Assembly (NCBI RefSeq): GCF_014633365.1
Contig: NW_026267107.1
Location: 124,001 to 188,000 of the forward strand
Direction: 5' to 3'
Length of the DNA: 64,000 nt
Origin: Diospyros lotus
Lineage: Eukaryota > Streptophyta > Magnoliopsida > Ericales > Ebenaceae
Shown here piece by piece: positions 11,374 to 21,404 of this stretch. Position 1 is the first letter of the stretch; each line of letters opens with the position of its first letter. A program made the translations under genes and the position numbers. The notes under the pieces are model-generated. The model was given only the letters and a program-made list of their open reading frames with translations, was not told the DNA's origin and did not search any database.

Positions 11374-11742
11374 TGACTGCTCCATCATTTATTAAATTTC
11401 CCCCATTAAATTTAAAGCAATCCAATGCCATTTCTGGAAATCACACTAACCCCCCCCCCCCAAACTTCCAGAATTCACATGCACACCCCACACCTTATTT
11501 CCTTATTTCACCTACACCCAAAAATTTCCAAAAATTCATCACATCGATTTATTTTTATTCTTTCATTATCTCCATAAATGTTTCCAATTAAAATAATTAA
11601 TTATCCTAATTGTTCATTTCCTCAAAACCACAACTTCTAAATAAATCTCAATTAATTCATCTCAACCTCATAATTAACTGATAATCATACAAATCATCAT
11701 AAACTCACTAATTAATTATTCTTCAAAGTCCAGGGTGTTACA
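11374..11742 (-). mobile_element. LTR fragment ending GGGTGTTACA
   Basis: AT-rich non-coding segment whose right end CAGGGTGTTACA is a typical terminus; on the minus strand it would be an LTR start TGTAACACCCTGG. It is cut on the left by region E (ending 11373) and abuts a piece of another LTR family at 11743. A C12 run lies at about 11451-11462. Family not determined. Confidence 0.45.
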
Positions 11743-12531
11743 TTTTGTGAGATTATGTGCATACATATTTGTATGAGCATGGAGCATGACCTTACATGGA
11801 GCACTACATACCGTGTGCTAGCATTTATATGAGCATTGCATTATGCACGCTAGACAGCTTGTCCACGGAGATCCCACTAGTATCAGTTTCAATTATATCT
11901 CAGTTATGAGTTGCTCGCCTGATGTCGACCAGGGGGCTAGGGGCATATTGCCCGCAGTATGTGCTTACAGTTTTTATGTTTGCAGGATTCAGATCACTCA
12001 GGTATGTATTATAGTTATGTGGGTTTGTGAGCCAAAGTTGCATACCTGCATTTAGTTTATAGTTTATGTGCATTACATTTTGTGAATGGAATCCGATAGT
12101 GATTATACTCAGTACAAGTTCAGTAAGTATTTTATCAGTATCGATATTTTTTTATTCAGCTTCAGTTATTCTTTCCAACTTATTACTTGCTGAGCTTTAT
12201 AGCTCACCTTATACTCTTCACCATTCCAAGTCCTAGTGGGGGAATAACAGTAGTGGTCAGTAGTGTGTGTACGTGGATCCATTCAAGACAAAAGATGTCT
12301 GGGAGATTGTCAGTTTATAGTTTCATGTCAGTTAGGGTTATTTTATATTTCAGTTGAGGGATTGTCCCTTAGACAAAGTTTTTTTTAGTTTTCAGTTTAT
12401 GTTGACTCAAAGTTTATTTTAGTTGATTGAGATATTCATTTATGGTATCAAATTTTAGTTTATCAGTTAGTTTTATTTTGTTTCCCCGTAGCACCTCTTC
12501 TCGGGCAGTTCTAAGAGAAGGGGGTGTTATA
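11743..12531 (+). mobile_element. LTR fragment of the 5S-containing family
   Basis: This matches the reverse complement of 62355-63145 along its whole length: TTTTGTGAGATTATGT, GCTAGCA, the CCTGATGTCGACCAGGGG block, GTATGTGCTTACAGTTTTTATG, GAGCCAAAGTTGCATACCT and the closing CTTCTCGGGCAGTTCTA. It ends GGGTGTTATA (the CA end mutated to TA) at 12531. The part of the LTR that carries the 5S-derived segment in the other copy is missing here, replaced by the fragment ending at 11742. Confidence 0.75.
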
Positions 12532-12533
12532 GA

Positions 12534-12775
12534 GATAAAATCAGTTTCATCATTGATTCCGTCTCTAAATGTTAAAAAAAAACATTAACGACAGAAATGT
12601 TCCGTCTCTGAACTCCAAGACGAAATAATTCCATCTCGGAATTAGAGACAGAATATTTTCGTATTTAAAGCAGTCACTAAATCATTTTTTGGTTATTATG
12701 AATTTATATCTCAAAATTCGTCTCTATTAGCGACATAATTAAATTTCGTCGCTAAAATATTTTTTTTATGTAGTG
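12534..12775 (-). mobile_element. CACTA-type DNA transposon end
   Basis: Read on the minus strand, the segment begins CACTACATAAAAAAAATA at 12775 and continues TTTTAGCGACGAAATT, followed by repeated subterminal motifs of the GCGAC/GAGACGAA type (near 12590, 12605, 12635, 12645, 12715-12750). CACTAC plus GCGACGAAA-like subterminal repeats is diagnostic for CACTA transposons. The opposite end was not found, so this is a terminal relic. A 3-bp duplication would be ACT (12776-12778) on this side. Confidence 0.7.
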
Positions 12776-12852
12776 ACTAGAATACGGGGAGCTGTGTGTT
12801 TCACTATTACACTTGGGGAAGTATAATGTTTGGAAATGTAAATTACATGGAA

Positions 12853-12915
12853 TTACATTAGAAAATAAGATAAAAAGTAACACTTCAAGTGCAGCTTGTT
12901 CCATGTCTTACCAAG
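12853..12915 (-). pseudogene. Integrase C-terminal end of older Tat/Ogre-type element D
   Basis: On the minus strand this encodes an ending with LGKTWNKLHLKCY and a stop at 12853-12855. This fits the Tat-lineage integrase terminus (L-G-x-x-W-N-x-x-x-L-x-x-Y). It is the displaced tail of the integrase relic at 28625-29630: element B inserted between them and duplicated CCAAG. With B removed, the minus-strand reading continues across the site. Confidence 0.7.
12911..12915 (+). other. Target site duplication of element B (CCAAG), left
   Basis: CCAAG directly precedes the TGATGAGGAG start of the 5' LTR and recurs at 28620-28624 directly after the 3' LTR. Five bases is the normal duplication for Ty3/Gypsy integrase. 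Confidence 0.9.
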
Positions 12916-14532
12916 TGATGAGGAGTTAATTTTTCTAAATCTTAATAAATTATATCCCTATTTTTTATCTTATATTAATGTTTAATTTGAATAATCATGC
13001 ACATTGTGTACTATTGTTAGGATGATATGAAGAAATTGACATTTGCTAAGTAATTGAAGATGTTAAAGAGTCAATCGGATGGCCAACGTTACTACTCAAA
13101 ATCTAGTGCAATTGGGTTAACTATTCAATGGACTCCAACCAAAGAAGGCCCAAGCCTTTTAATTCCAAGGAAGGCCCAAATCCAACATAAAGAAGACCCA
13201 AAACCCAACTTGTAAAAATCTATTTTTTTATTTTTATTTTTAAATATTTATTTTATGAGTGCTTTTTTTAGGTGTGTCTTTTAGCTAAAATCCATTTAAC
13301 TTTAGGTACGTATTTTAGTTAAAATTCATTTAACTTTAGGTGTGTAAGTGCCCATTAGATATAATTATGTCTAGTTGAATAATTAAAATTGTGTGGTTTG
13401 TATTGCATCTTGTGGGGTATAAATAGCTCGCTTGGTTACACTTGTAAGTGTGATTATTATTCTTGAATCAAACCTTAGTTGTTTTTTTAGATTTTCTTTT
13501 TGAGAATTGCTCTTGTTCTCTCTTCTTTTCTCTATTGTCTTCTCTTGAATTCTCATGTCATTTATTGTTACTTTATTATCCACCCCCTAAATGGCCGGTT
13601 AATTTATGTTTTTAAATTTCTGTAATTTTAATTCACATCTTTTTATTATTGATCGCCTAAATGACCGGTTAATTTCTGCTATTTTAATTCCTGTCATTTC
13701 AATTCTGTTATTTAAATTCCTGTCAATTAATTTTCAAAGGGAGATGAGTAGCTAAATTTAATCTTGAGTTAAGGCAAGAACAGTGTCCAACACCAATGAT
13801 TCCTAAAGAAAGCTGCGCTTTAAGTGAGTGACATTAATTTAAATTTCAGTATGAGTGTGTATTAATTATTGAGAAATCATTAGGTTTGGATTGGAGCGTA
13901 AGCTTAACTTAGAGCTTTCATGCCACGCATGGGAATTACTAGAATTGAAAACGCTATCATACCCAAATTCGGATGATTAATTTAGTTGTTTTGTGTATTA
14001 ATTGCAATTGAATTTATGGTAGTTGTTTAAATTAGAATCTCGCATATCATGTATGGGGATTGCTTAAACTAGAACTATCATCATCTTTAATTACATTTAA
14101 TAACGAACCCTCATATCTGAAATTAAATTAATGTTGCTTATTTTTTCTGCTAAAAATTGGGGATCAATGGGTTGGTACTGAAATTGTCTTAACTCAAGTG
14201 CTATCTAATTTCATATTCTTATATTCAACGTTTATTTTAACTTCTGCCTTGCTTTATTTCCTAGTATTTGTTATCTAAAAATTCATAAAAAAATCATGTT
14301 ACCAATTCGTCCAAATGTGTGTGCGTGTGTGTGATATTCTTTTTCTTTGCCATAAATAAATCTCTTAGTGGACGACCTAGACTTATCTAGAAAATATAAA
14401 TTTAAATTTGGACTACAACTGCACTCGTACACTGATAAGTATAAACCTCTCACCAAAATAAAGAAAAATATATAAAAGTTTTATTGTATTTTTTTTTTAT
14501 TGTGTTTTAATTGCAGGGTGAGAGTATAGCCA
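12916..14532 (+). mobile_element. 5' LTR of element B
   Basis: It starts TGATGAGGAGTTAATTTTTC and ends at a CA just before the primer site. It is about 1617 bp against 1660 bp for the 3' copy, with scattered substitutions and small indels. A TATA box TATAAATAG is at 13418-13426, followed by a T/C-rich leader. It holds a (GT)n tract near 14316 and the GCACTCGTACACTGATAAGT block near the end. Unlike most other LTRs here it has no CG-centred palindrome array. Confidence 0.93.
13418..13426 (+). promoter_or_regulatory. TATA box of the element B 5' LTR
   Basis: TATAAATAG, about 500 bases into the LTR, is conserved in the 3' LTR (27463-27470 and following). Likely core promoter for the genomic transcript. 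Confidence 0.7.
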
Positions 14533-14536
14533 AATT

Positions 14537-14555
14537 TGAGCGTCGTTGCCGGGGA
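14537..14555 (+). other. Primer binding site of element B
   Basis: Five bases after the LTR, GCGTCGTTGCCGGGGA closely matches the canonical Athila primer site GCGCCGTTGCCGGGGA, complementary to the 3' end of tRNA-Asp. One C-to-T change in the GCGCC part looks like decay. Confidence 0.8.
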
Positions 14556-14752
14556 GATTGAGGTAAAAACAAAAAAAAAAATAAGAATAAACATCTCTTG
14601 ATAAATTCGATAACTCTGTTTCTTTTTACTATATTTTTGTTTATGCATGGTGTATGATACTTAGGTCAAGTAGAATTATAGAATATCAAAATCCGCTATA
14701 TAATCCTATTGACTCTTTATCTACCACTGAACTATCGCTGACATAATCACTC

Positions 14753-15724
14753 ATGTCTCAACACAACGAGAACATGCCACATGTACTTAGGAGTGATCAT
14801 GGTGATGAAGATTCTTTTAAACCTGATACATGTAGGCCTCTCAGGGAATATCTCCACCCTCCTAGGCAAACTACACCATCTTGCATAGTGCTTCTAGTTA
14901 ATCATCATAGATTCAATCTTAAACCTGGCACTATCCAACTGTTGCCCACTTTTCATGGGATGGACTCTGAAAATCCTTACACTCACATGAAAGAGTTTGA
15001 GGAAGTTTGTGGAACATGTATGAAACAAACTGTCAATGAGGATGTGGTTAGATTAAAACTCTTTCCATTCTCATTAAAAGATAAGGCGAAGATGTGGTTA
15101 AACACAGTTGCGCCTCGATCTATTGGAATGTGGAGAGAAGTGCAAACCACATTCTTGAAAAACTACTTTCCAACAAATAGAACCACAAATCTCCAAAGGT
15201 AAATGATGAATTTTTCCTACAAACCTAATAAAAATTTTGTTCAAGCATGGGAATGATTCAAGGACCGTCTCAATGCTTGTCCACATCAGGCTTTCGAGCA
15301 GTGGAGATTGGTTAGTTTCTTCCATGATACTTTGTCTCCCAATCTTAAGATGATAGTGTCAACCATGTGTAATGGGGAATTCTTCGACAAATCGCCTGAT
15401 AAGGCATTTCATTTCTTTGAGACTTTAGCAGAAAATACTAGAAATTGGGAAGTTCAGCCACTATCAGCCAATGATTCAAGAGACTATCCACAGCCCAAGG
15501 GTAAACATCAGCCGAATGAGAGTGATGATTTGAATGCCAGGTTAGCTGCATTAACCCGGAAGATTGAAACTTTAGAGATAAAGAAAGCCTATACTGTTAA
15601 TGAAATTAAGGTTAGGTGTGCTGTGTGTGAGACTTCAAACCACAAGACAGAGGATTGTCCTACATTACCAGCTTTTAAGGAGGTATTGTATGGTCAAACT
15701 GGAAACGCACTCACACAACAATAA
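14753..15724 (+). pseudogene. Gag of element B (capsid and zinc knuckle)
   Basis: The frame from ATG 14753 encodes an Athila gag: a retrotransposon gag core with FHGMDSENPYTHMKEFEE, LKLFPFSLKDKAKMWL and KNYFPTNRT, then a C-x2-C-x4-H-x4-C zinc knuckle at 15617-15658 (CAVC, H, C). In-frame stops interrupt it at 15200-15202 (TAA) and 15254-15256 (TGA, probably from CGA). Near 15700-15724 the reading moves to the frame that continues as the gag tail and protease. Gag would package RNA into cytoplasmic particles; this copy cannot make a full-length product. Confidence 0.9.
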
Positions 15725-16601
15725 AGGAAGGCAATATTCAAACCAGAATCAAGGGGGGAATTTTCATTCTAGGGGTCACCATACGAACTTCAATTCGTAT
15801 CATCCCAACCTTCGCCATCATCCTAACTTCTCATGGAGAAATGATTCTGCAGCCCAGCTGCCATTCCCTTCACAACCTCTACAATTTCAGGCTAATCAGG
15901 GGTCTACAACCAACACATACCAACCTCCTCATAGGAGATCCTTAGAAGACACCCTCAATCAATTCATGCAAGGCCACATGGGAACAAATGCACAAGTGGC
16001 CAAATTTCAAGAACAAACCAATAGAGCCATGGAAGACATTAGAAGCCAATTGACCAAGCTGACCCAAACATTGAGTGTAAGAGAACTTGGACGATTTCCT
16101 TTCCAACCCAATCTAAATCCCGTAGGTCAAACCTATCAGGTAGAAGCCTCATCCAGTGAAAATAAAAGTCATGAGAAAGTGCAAGCAGTAACTGTCCTAA
16201 GAAGTGTAAAAATAGTTGAGAAACCTAAAGACCCTAGGATGTCATATCCTACTGTGTAAGAAGAAGAGATATTCGATCACAGTGATTCGGTTATCAAAAC
16301 AATCTTGGAGGAAGAACAAGTACCAAGCAAAAAGGAGGACAAAGGCAAAAAAGTTATAAAGGGAACTCAATTCAAGCCCAAACCTCCTTTTCCTCAAAGA
16401 TTGATCAGTGCAAAGAAGGAACAACAAAATGCGGACACATATGAAGTGTTCAAGCAAATGAGAATCAACATCCCGCTATTGGATGCAATCAAACAAACAC
16501 CTTCATATACAAAATTTTTGAAAGATCTATGCACTGTCAAAAGAAAAATAAATGTGCATGAAAAGACATTCCTAACTGAACAAGTCAGCGTGATTCTCTA
16601 A
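15725..16601 (+). pseudogene. Gag C-terminal / gag-protease linker of element B
   Basis: This continues gag in frame 0 after a frameshift near 15,710. An Asn/Gln/His-rich stretch (NQNQGGNFHSRG) is followed by the helix-forming SLEDTLNQFMQGH and NRAMEDIRSQL, a polar linker, then FPQRLISAKKEQQNADTYEVFKQMRINIPLL, in pieces typical of the region before the Athila protease. Stops occur at 16257-16259 and 16599-16601. The second is directly followed by the protease segment in the same frame. Confidence 0.8.
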
Positions 16602-17078
16602 TTGAAAACTCCTCCCAAATACAAAGACCCATGTTGTCCAACCATTACATGCATCATAGGAAGTCAAAAGGTTGATCGAGCACTCTTGAATTTAGGAGCT
16701 AGTGTCAATTTGTTGTCATACAGTGTGTATCAACAGTTGGGATTAGGTAAGCTCAAACCCACTAGAGTTACCCTTCAGCTAGTTGATCGATCAATCAAAG
16801 TTCCACGAGGAATTGTGGAGGATGTTCTAGTACAAATCGATAAATTCTACTTTCTGGTGGACTTCGTTGTTTTGGATACCCAGCCTCATCAGGGGCCTCA
16901 ACCTCCTGTGCCAGTCATCTTAGGTCGATCATTCCTTGCCACATCAAATGCCATCATCAACTGTAGGAATGGAATCTTGAAATTGTCATTTGAAAATATG
17001 ACTTTGGAAACAAACATGTTTAGGGTTTCCAAACAACCTGACGTGGAGAATGAGACTAAAGAAGCTGATCTGATATAG
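16602..17078 (+). pseudogene. Aspartic protease of element B, active-site Asp lost
   Basis: A retropepsin-like domain: CIIGSQKVDRALLN, LGASVNLLSYSVYQQLGLG, the flap-like region after RVTLQLVDRSIKVPRG, and VILGRSFLATSNA near the end. The family active site reads D-L/T-G-A-S; here the codon at 16689-16691 is AAT, giving N-L-G-A-S, so catalysis is lost. The frame ends at TAG 17076-17078. The reading can be followed through further stops toward RT, which shows heavy decay. Confidence 0.85.
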
Positions 17079-17474
17079 ACATTGAGTGAGAAGTACATTA
17101 ACTGTGAATTTGCTTAGGAAAATTTTGAGTTGGAGGAATTTATAGAACAGTAAGATTGCTCTCTAGAGAAAACTGAATCTGTCTTATCCATAGCCTACGG
17201 TAACCCAAAACCAGAACCTCTCAGATCTTCACCAAGTAAACCTCTGTTATCATCAAGCTGCTCACCCGCACTTGAAAGGAAACCATTGCTAAACAACCTT
17301 AAGTATGCATTCCTAGATGAAGGAGAATCTTTGCCGGTGGTGATCTCATAAAGTCTGAATCCTCAACAGGAGGAACAATTGCTGAATCTGTTAAAGATAC
17401 ACAAGAAAGTTCTAGGTTGGACTATAGCAGACTTGCATGGAATTAGTCCCTTAATTTGCACCCACTGAATTTTC

Positions 17475-18600
17475 TTGGAAGAAGATGCAAAGCCGGTGAG
17501 ACAGATGTACAGAAGGTTAAACCCAAACATGAAGGAAGTGGTTAGGGGGGAGGTGTTGAAGCTCTTAGATGTTGGCATCATCTACCCTATATCTGATTCC
17601 AAATGGGTTAGTCCAACTCATGTCGTACCTAAGAAGTCAGGAGTCACCGTCATAGCAAATGAGAACAATGAGCTCATTCCTACACGCATCCAGACTTGAT
17701 GGCGGATGTGCATAGATTATAGGAAGCTCAACTCTATAACTAGGAAGGATCATTTTTCGCTCCCAATTTTGGATCAGGTGTTAGAGAGAATAGCAGGACA
17801 TGCCTTCTACTACTTCTTAGATGGGTATTCTGGGTACAATCAGATTAAAATTGCCTTAGAGGATCAAGAGAAAACCACATTCACATGTTCATTCGGGACA
17901 TTTGCTTACAGACAAATGTCATTTGGTCTGTGCAATGCCCCTACAACCTTTCAAAGATGCATGATGAGTATTTTTAGTGAATTGGTTGAGAATGTGGTAG
18001 AAGTATTTATGGATGACTTCTCAGTGTACGGAGAAAATTTTGAAGAGTTGTCTAGAAAATTTGGAGAAAATTCTGGTCCGGTGCAAAAAAATAAATTTAG
18101 TGCTAAATTGGAAGAAGTGTCATTTCATGGTTACTCAAGGAAGTGTCCTGGGACATATTGTTTCTTCTAGGGGTATTGAGGTCGATCAGTCCAAGGTTGA
18201 GTCAATTCAAAAATTACCTGCCCCAAGGAACATGAGAGAAGTTAGGTCTTTTCTTGGCCATGCTGATTTGTATAGGCATTTTATTGCTTCATTCAGTACC
18301 ATAACCAGACCTTTATGCCGCCTCCTAGCCTTTGACATACCTTTTGAGTGGAACGATGAGTATCAAGTTGCTTTTGAGAAGTTAAAGAAATCACTTGTTT
18401 CTACATCTATCATTCAATCCCCTGATTGGTCCCTCCCGTTTAAACTTATGTGCGATGCTAGTGATTACACGGTAGGAGCTGTGTTAGGGCAGAGGAAGGA
18501 TAAAAACCCTCATATGATATACTATGCTAGGAAAACTCTTAATGAGGCGCAAAAAAATTACACCACTATAGAGAAAGAGTTACTAGCAGTTGTCTTTGCC
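17475..18600 (+). pseudogene. Reverse transcriptase / RNase H of element B
   Basis: Athila RT, broken in several places. The 17475-17699 part carries KPVRQMYRRLNP and SKWVSPTHVVPKKSG, then a TGA at 17697-17699. CIDYRKLNS, the FLDGYSGYNQIKI palm and the FMDDFSVYG catalytic motif (18007-18021) follow in the same frame. A frameshift near 18,045 moves to frame 1 (ENLEKILVRCKK, GHIVSSRGIEVD, RSFLGHADLYRHF), continuing into RNase H with the first catalytic Asp in MCDASDYTVGAVLGQ and IEKELLAVVFAL. Compared with relatives, some codons are missing at about 18600-18614, where the frame changes again. Confidence 0.9.
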
Positions 18601-18613
18601 TTAGCAGTCACTA

Positions 18614-20176
18614 GTGATCATTTTTACCGATCACGCTGCTCTGAAGTATTTGTACACAAAGCAAGATGCAAAACCCCATCTCCTCCTATGGATCTTACTT
18701 TTGCAAGAATTTCACATTGAAATAAGAGATAAAAAAAAAAGGGTAGAAAATGTTGTGGCTGACCACTTGTCCCATCTACCATGTCAAGAGCTAAATCAGT
18801 TTGAGAGCCCAATCCATGATTCCTTTCTAGATGAACAATTATTTCAAATAAGTAGTCAGTCTACATCACCTATCCTTCCATGGTATGCTGACATAGCAAA
18901 TTATCTAGTCACTAAACAGATTCCAGATCACTGGTCTAGGTTAGACAAGCAAAAAAACTTTCTGAAGGTGGTGACATTCTTTTGGGATGACCCGTACTTG
19001 TTCAAATATTATCCTGACCAAGTCATCCGTAGATGCATACCCGATCATAAGCAACAGAGTGTCGTTAATTTATGTCACACTCTTGCATGTGGAGGCCATT
19101 TTTCTGTCAAGAAAATAGTTGCAAAAATTTTTCAGAATGGATTTTATTGGCCAACATTGTTCAAGGATGTGTACAAGTTCTGTTCAAGTTGTGATCGATG
19201 TCAAAGGTTAGGAAGTCTGTCGAGGAGAAACGTGATGCCATTACATCCGATCCAAGTGTTAGAAGTCTTTGAATGTTGGGGTATGGATTTTATGGGCCCA
19301 TTTGTCAATTCATTTGGTCATGAATACATCTTATTTGTTGTCGACTATGTGTCCAAATGGGTTAAAGCGATCCCGGCCAAAACAAATGACTATAGGACTA
19401 TAGTGAAATTTTTAAAAGAAAACATATTCAGTCGATTTGGGATGCCACGAGCAATCATCAGTGATGGGGGTTCCCATTTTTGTAATAAAGTTATGGTAGG
19501 ACTAATGAAGAAATACGGTGTACTGCACAAGGTTGAAACACCATACCATCCCCAAACCAATGGTCAAGCTGAGTTAGCCAATAGGGAGATTAAACGCATA
19601 TTAAAAAAGACTGTTGCTTTTAATCATAAGGATTGGTCCTTAAGACTAGTAGACGCTCTTTAGGCGTACATGACAGCTTACAAAACGATTTTAGGAATGT
19701 CTCCCTATAAGCTAGTATACGGTAGATCTTGTCATATGCCGGTGGAAATTGAGCATAGAGCATATTAGGCAATTCAAAATATAGACAAGAGTCTAACTGA
19801 AGCAGGCCTCTTTAGGAAGCTCCAATTGAATGAGCATGAGGAAATTCAGAACAAGGCATTTGAAAATGCACGATTGGCCAAGGTTCACATGAAAGAGTTG
19901 CATGATCAGCATATCATTCGAAAAAGATTTCAGCTAGGGCAACAAGTATTCTTGTACGATTCTCGATCGCATCTATTCCTAGGAAAATTGAAGTCTCGAT
20001 GGGTCGGCCCCTTTGTAATCAAGTCCATATCAGAATATGAGGCCTTTGAGATAGAAAATCTGGAGTCAGGACAACGTCTTACAGTCAATGGTCATAGGTT
20101 GAAACCATACCAGGGTAGTGTTGAGGAAAATGAAGGAGTTGTGGATTTAGATGATCCACCTTCATCTGATGAGTAA
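18614..20176 (+). pseudogene. RNase H end and integrase of element B
   Basis: Frame 2 begins with the RNase H end (IIFTDHAALKYL, NVVADHLSHL) and then integrase. The zinc domain shows LCHTLACGGHF and CSSCDRCQR. The catalytic core has Asp in WGMDFMGPF, Asp in AIISDGGSHF and Glu in the GQAELANREIK region. The C-terminal part has GQQVFLYDSR, GKLKSRWVGPFVI and NGHRLKPYQ, then an acidic end. TAG stops lie at 19661-19663 and 19766-19768. The domain is otherwise nearly complete, making it the best-preserved protein region of the element. Confidence 0.9.
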
Positions 20177-20190
20177 GAGAAGTTTCATGT

Positions 20191-20265
20191 CGTCTGGGAA
20201 TCTAATATTAATAGACCACATTTCCATTTAGGTTAAATGGATGTCTCTAGATCTGGGACATTAAA
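20191..20265 (+). other. Conserved post-integrase hairpin element, copy in B
   Basis: Fifteen bases after the integrase stop lies the same CGTCTGGGAATCT to TCTGGGACATTAAA block as in element A (5959-6034). It has a perfect stem, CCATTTA (20224-20230) and TAAATGG (20234-20240), and a changed loop (GGT). Stem conservation with loop change suggests an RNA structure used by the element. Confidence 0.65.
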
Positions 20266-20442
20266 AAAAAAATATATATATATATATAAATTGTTCATTT
20301 TCTACATTACTTAATTAACTTTAACTTAAATAGTGTTTCTCTATGTGCAGTCTAAATAAAATTTTTGCATACGAGTTTATGCATTGAAGACCACCAAGTA
20401 TGCCTATCTTCTATCCTTTTATTGCCGATTGAGAACAATGCA

Positions 20443-20466
20443 CAATTCAAGTTGGGGGGTAAAGTG
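20443..20466 (+). other. Internal polypurine-tract-like repeat, left of the cassette
   Basis: CAATTCAAGTTGGGGGGTAA, then AGTG. A near-copy, CAATTCAGGTTGGGGGTGTA, then AGG, lies at 25492-25514, and the true 3' tract at 26945-26959 is also AAGTTGGGGG. A homologous internal tract is at 2370-2388 in element A. The two internal copies bracket the accessory cassette of B. Confidence 0.7.
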
Positions 20467-21075
20467 TACTAAAGAATTGATTTATTGGTGTTTGAAATTG
20501 ATCCATTGTGCAAATAATTTTGTTTGACTTGATAATATTGTCTTGTGTGGTATATATGACTTTATTGGGCCCCTAAAAATTTAACAAATAATAATAATAA
20601 TAATAATAATTAAAAAAAATAATATTTTTTTTTTTAGGGAGACAGAATTAACGCTGGTGATAGCCACTTTTCTTGAGCAATGCAATCACACTGCCCTATA
20701 AAGAAAGAGGAACACTGCTAAATGTTGAAAAATTAGATACTAGACAACGCCAAGTCTGACGGTGCAATTATGGCATGCCTCGAGCCGAGTGTAGAATAGT
20801 GATGCCCATTGCTCTATAAGAGACTCCATATCTGTATGAGGCAAGCCACACTTCTTGAGCTCAGTCTTCTCTCCTTTGTGTTATTCTTCGATTAGGTATT
20901 CTCATCTCTTTTGTAAGGTTCATAGTTTTTTACTTTCTTCTTATTATAGTTGTCTTTAAAAAAAAAAAAAATAGATCTTCAGCTCTCAAAAATTCTCAAG
21001 TATTATCCATCTCTCTACCACATAATGATTTGAAAAAAATTTATGCTGCTAGGTGTGAAAGACTTAGGTTGTTGA
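20467..21075 (+). other. Left non-coding part of the accessory cassette
   Basis: No ORF of note. It has an (AAT)n and poly-T tract near 20588-20636 and a possible core promoter CTCTATAAGAGAC at 20811-20823, followed by T/C-rich sequence and an A13 run at 20958-20971. A second CCTATAAAG at 20695 is similar. The text GGAGACAGAATTAACGCTGG at 20638 has no counterpart in element A. Confidence 0.4.
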
Positions 21076-21402
21076 TGCGTTATCCCTGAAGATATTCGTT
21101 GGCTGATCGAAGCAAAAGTTCGATTAGCTCGAGAAACTTCACCTAGTTTTAAGCACTTTCTAGGCTTAGGGAAGAGTAGTTTTGTGAAGAAACGAAGAGC
21201 AAAAAGAGTGAATGGTTGTCACAAATGTGCTCGATGGACCTATAACACACGATGCAAATCTGTGGGGTTTACGTTCATAAATCGAGAAGATAAAATTAGT
21301 TTCATAAAGGATAGACTGAGTAAGGAGTCTTTGGATGATATCCGATTGACTCTTGAGACCCATCTATGTGGAATAGTGCAAAGAGAACCTCTTGCTTTAT
21401 GA
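21076..21402 (+). pseudogene. Unidentified ORF in the accessory cassette, 5' part
   Basis: An open stretch of 108 codons, with no clear start, encodes a basic Cys-containing protein: EDIRWLIEAKVRLAR, FVKKRRAKRVNGCHKCARW, TRCKSVGFTFINRED, SLDDIRLTLETHLCG. I do not recognise the family. It ends at TGA 21400-21402, inside the duplicated target site of the solo LTR. If that LTR is taken out, the same frame continues at 24171. Part of its DNA (21316-21365) is repeated twice downstream of the LOG-like ORF. It may be a captured exon or an element-specific gene. Confidence 0.45.
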
Positions 21403-21404
21403 AC

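Noticed and set aside
11797..11803. CACTAC as the missing left end of the CACTA relic
   Set aside because: The preceding bases do not match the expected ACT duplication and no subterminal GCGAC motifs follow; the word belongs to an LTR also present near 63080-63095.
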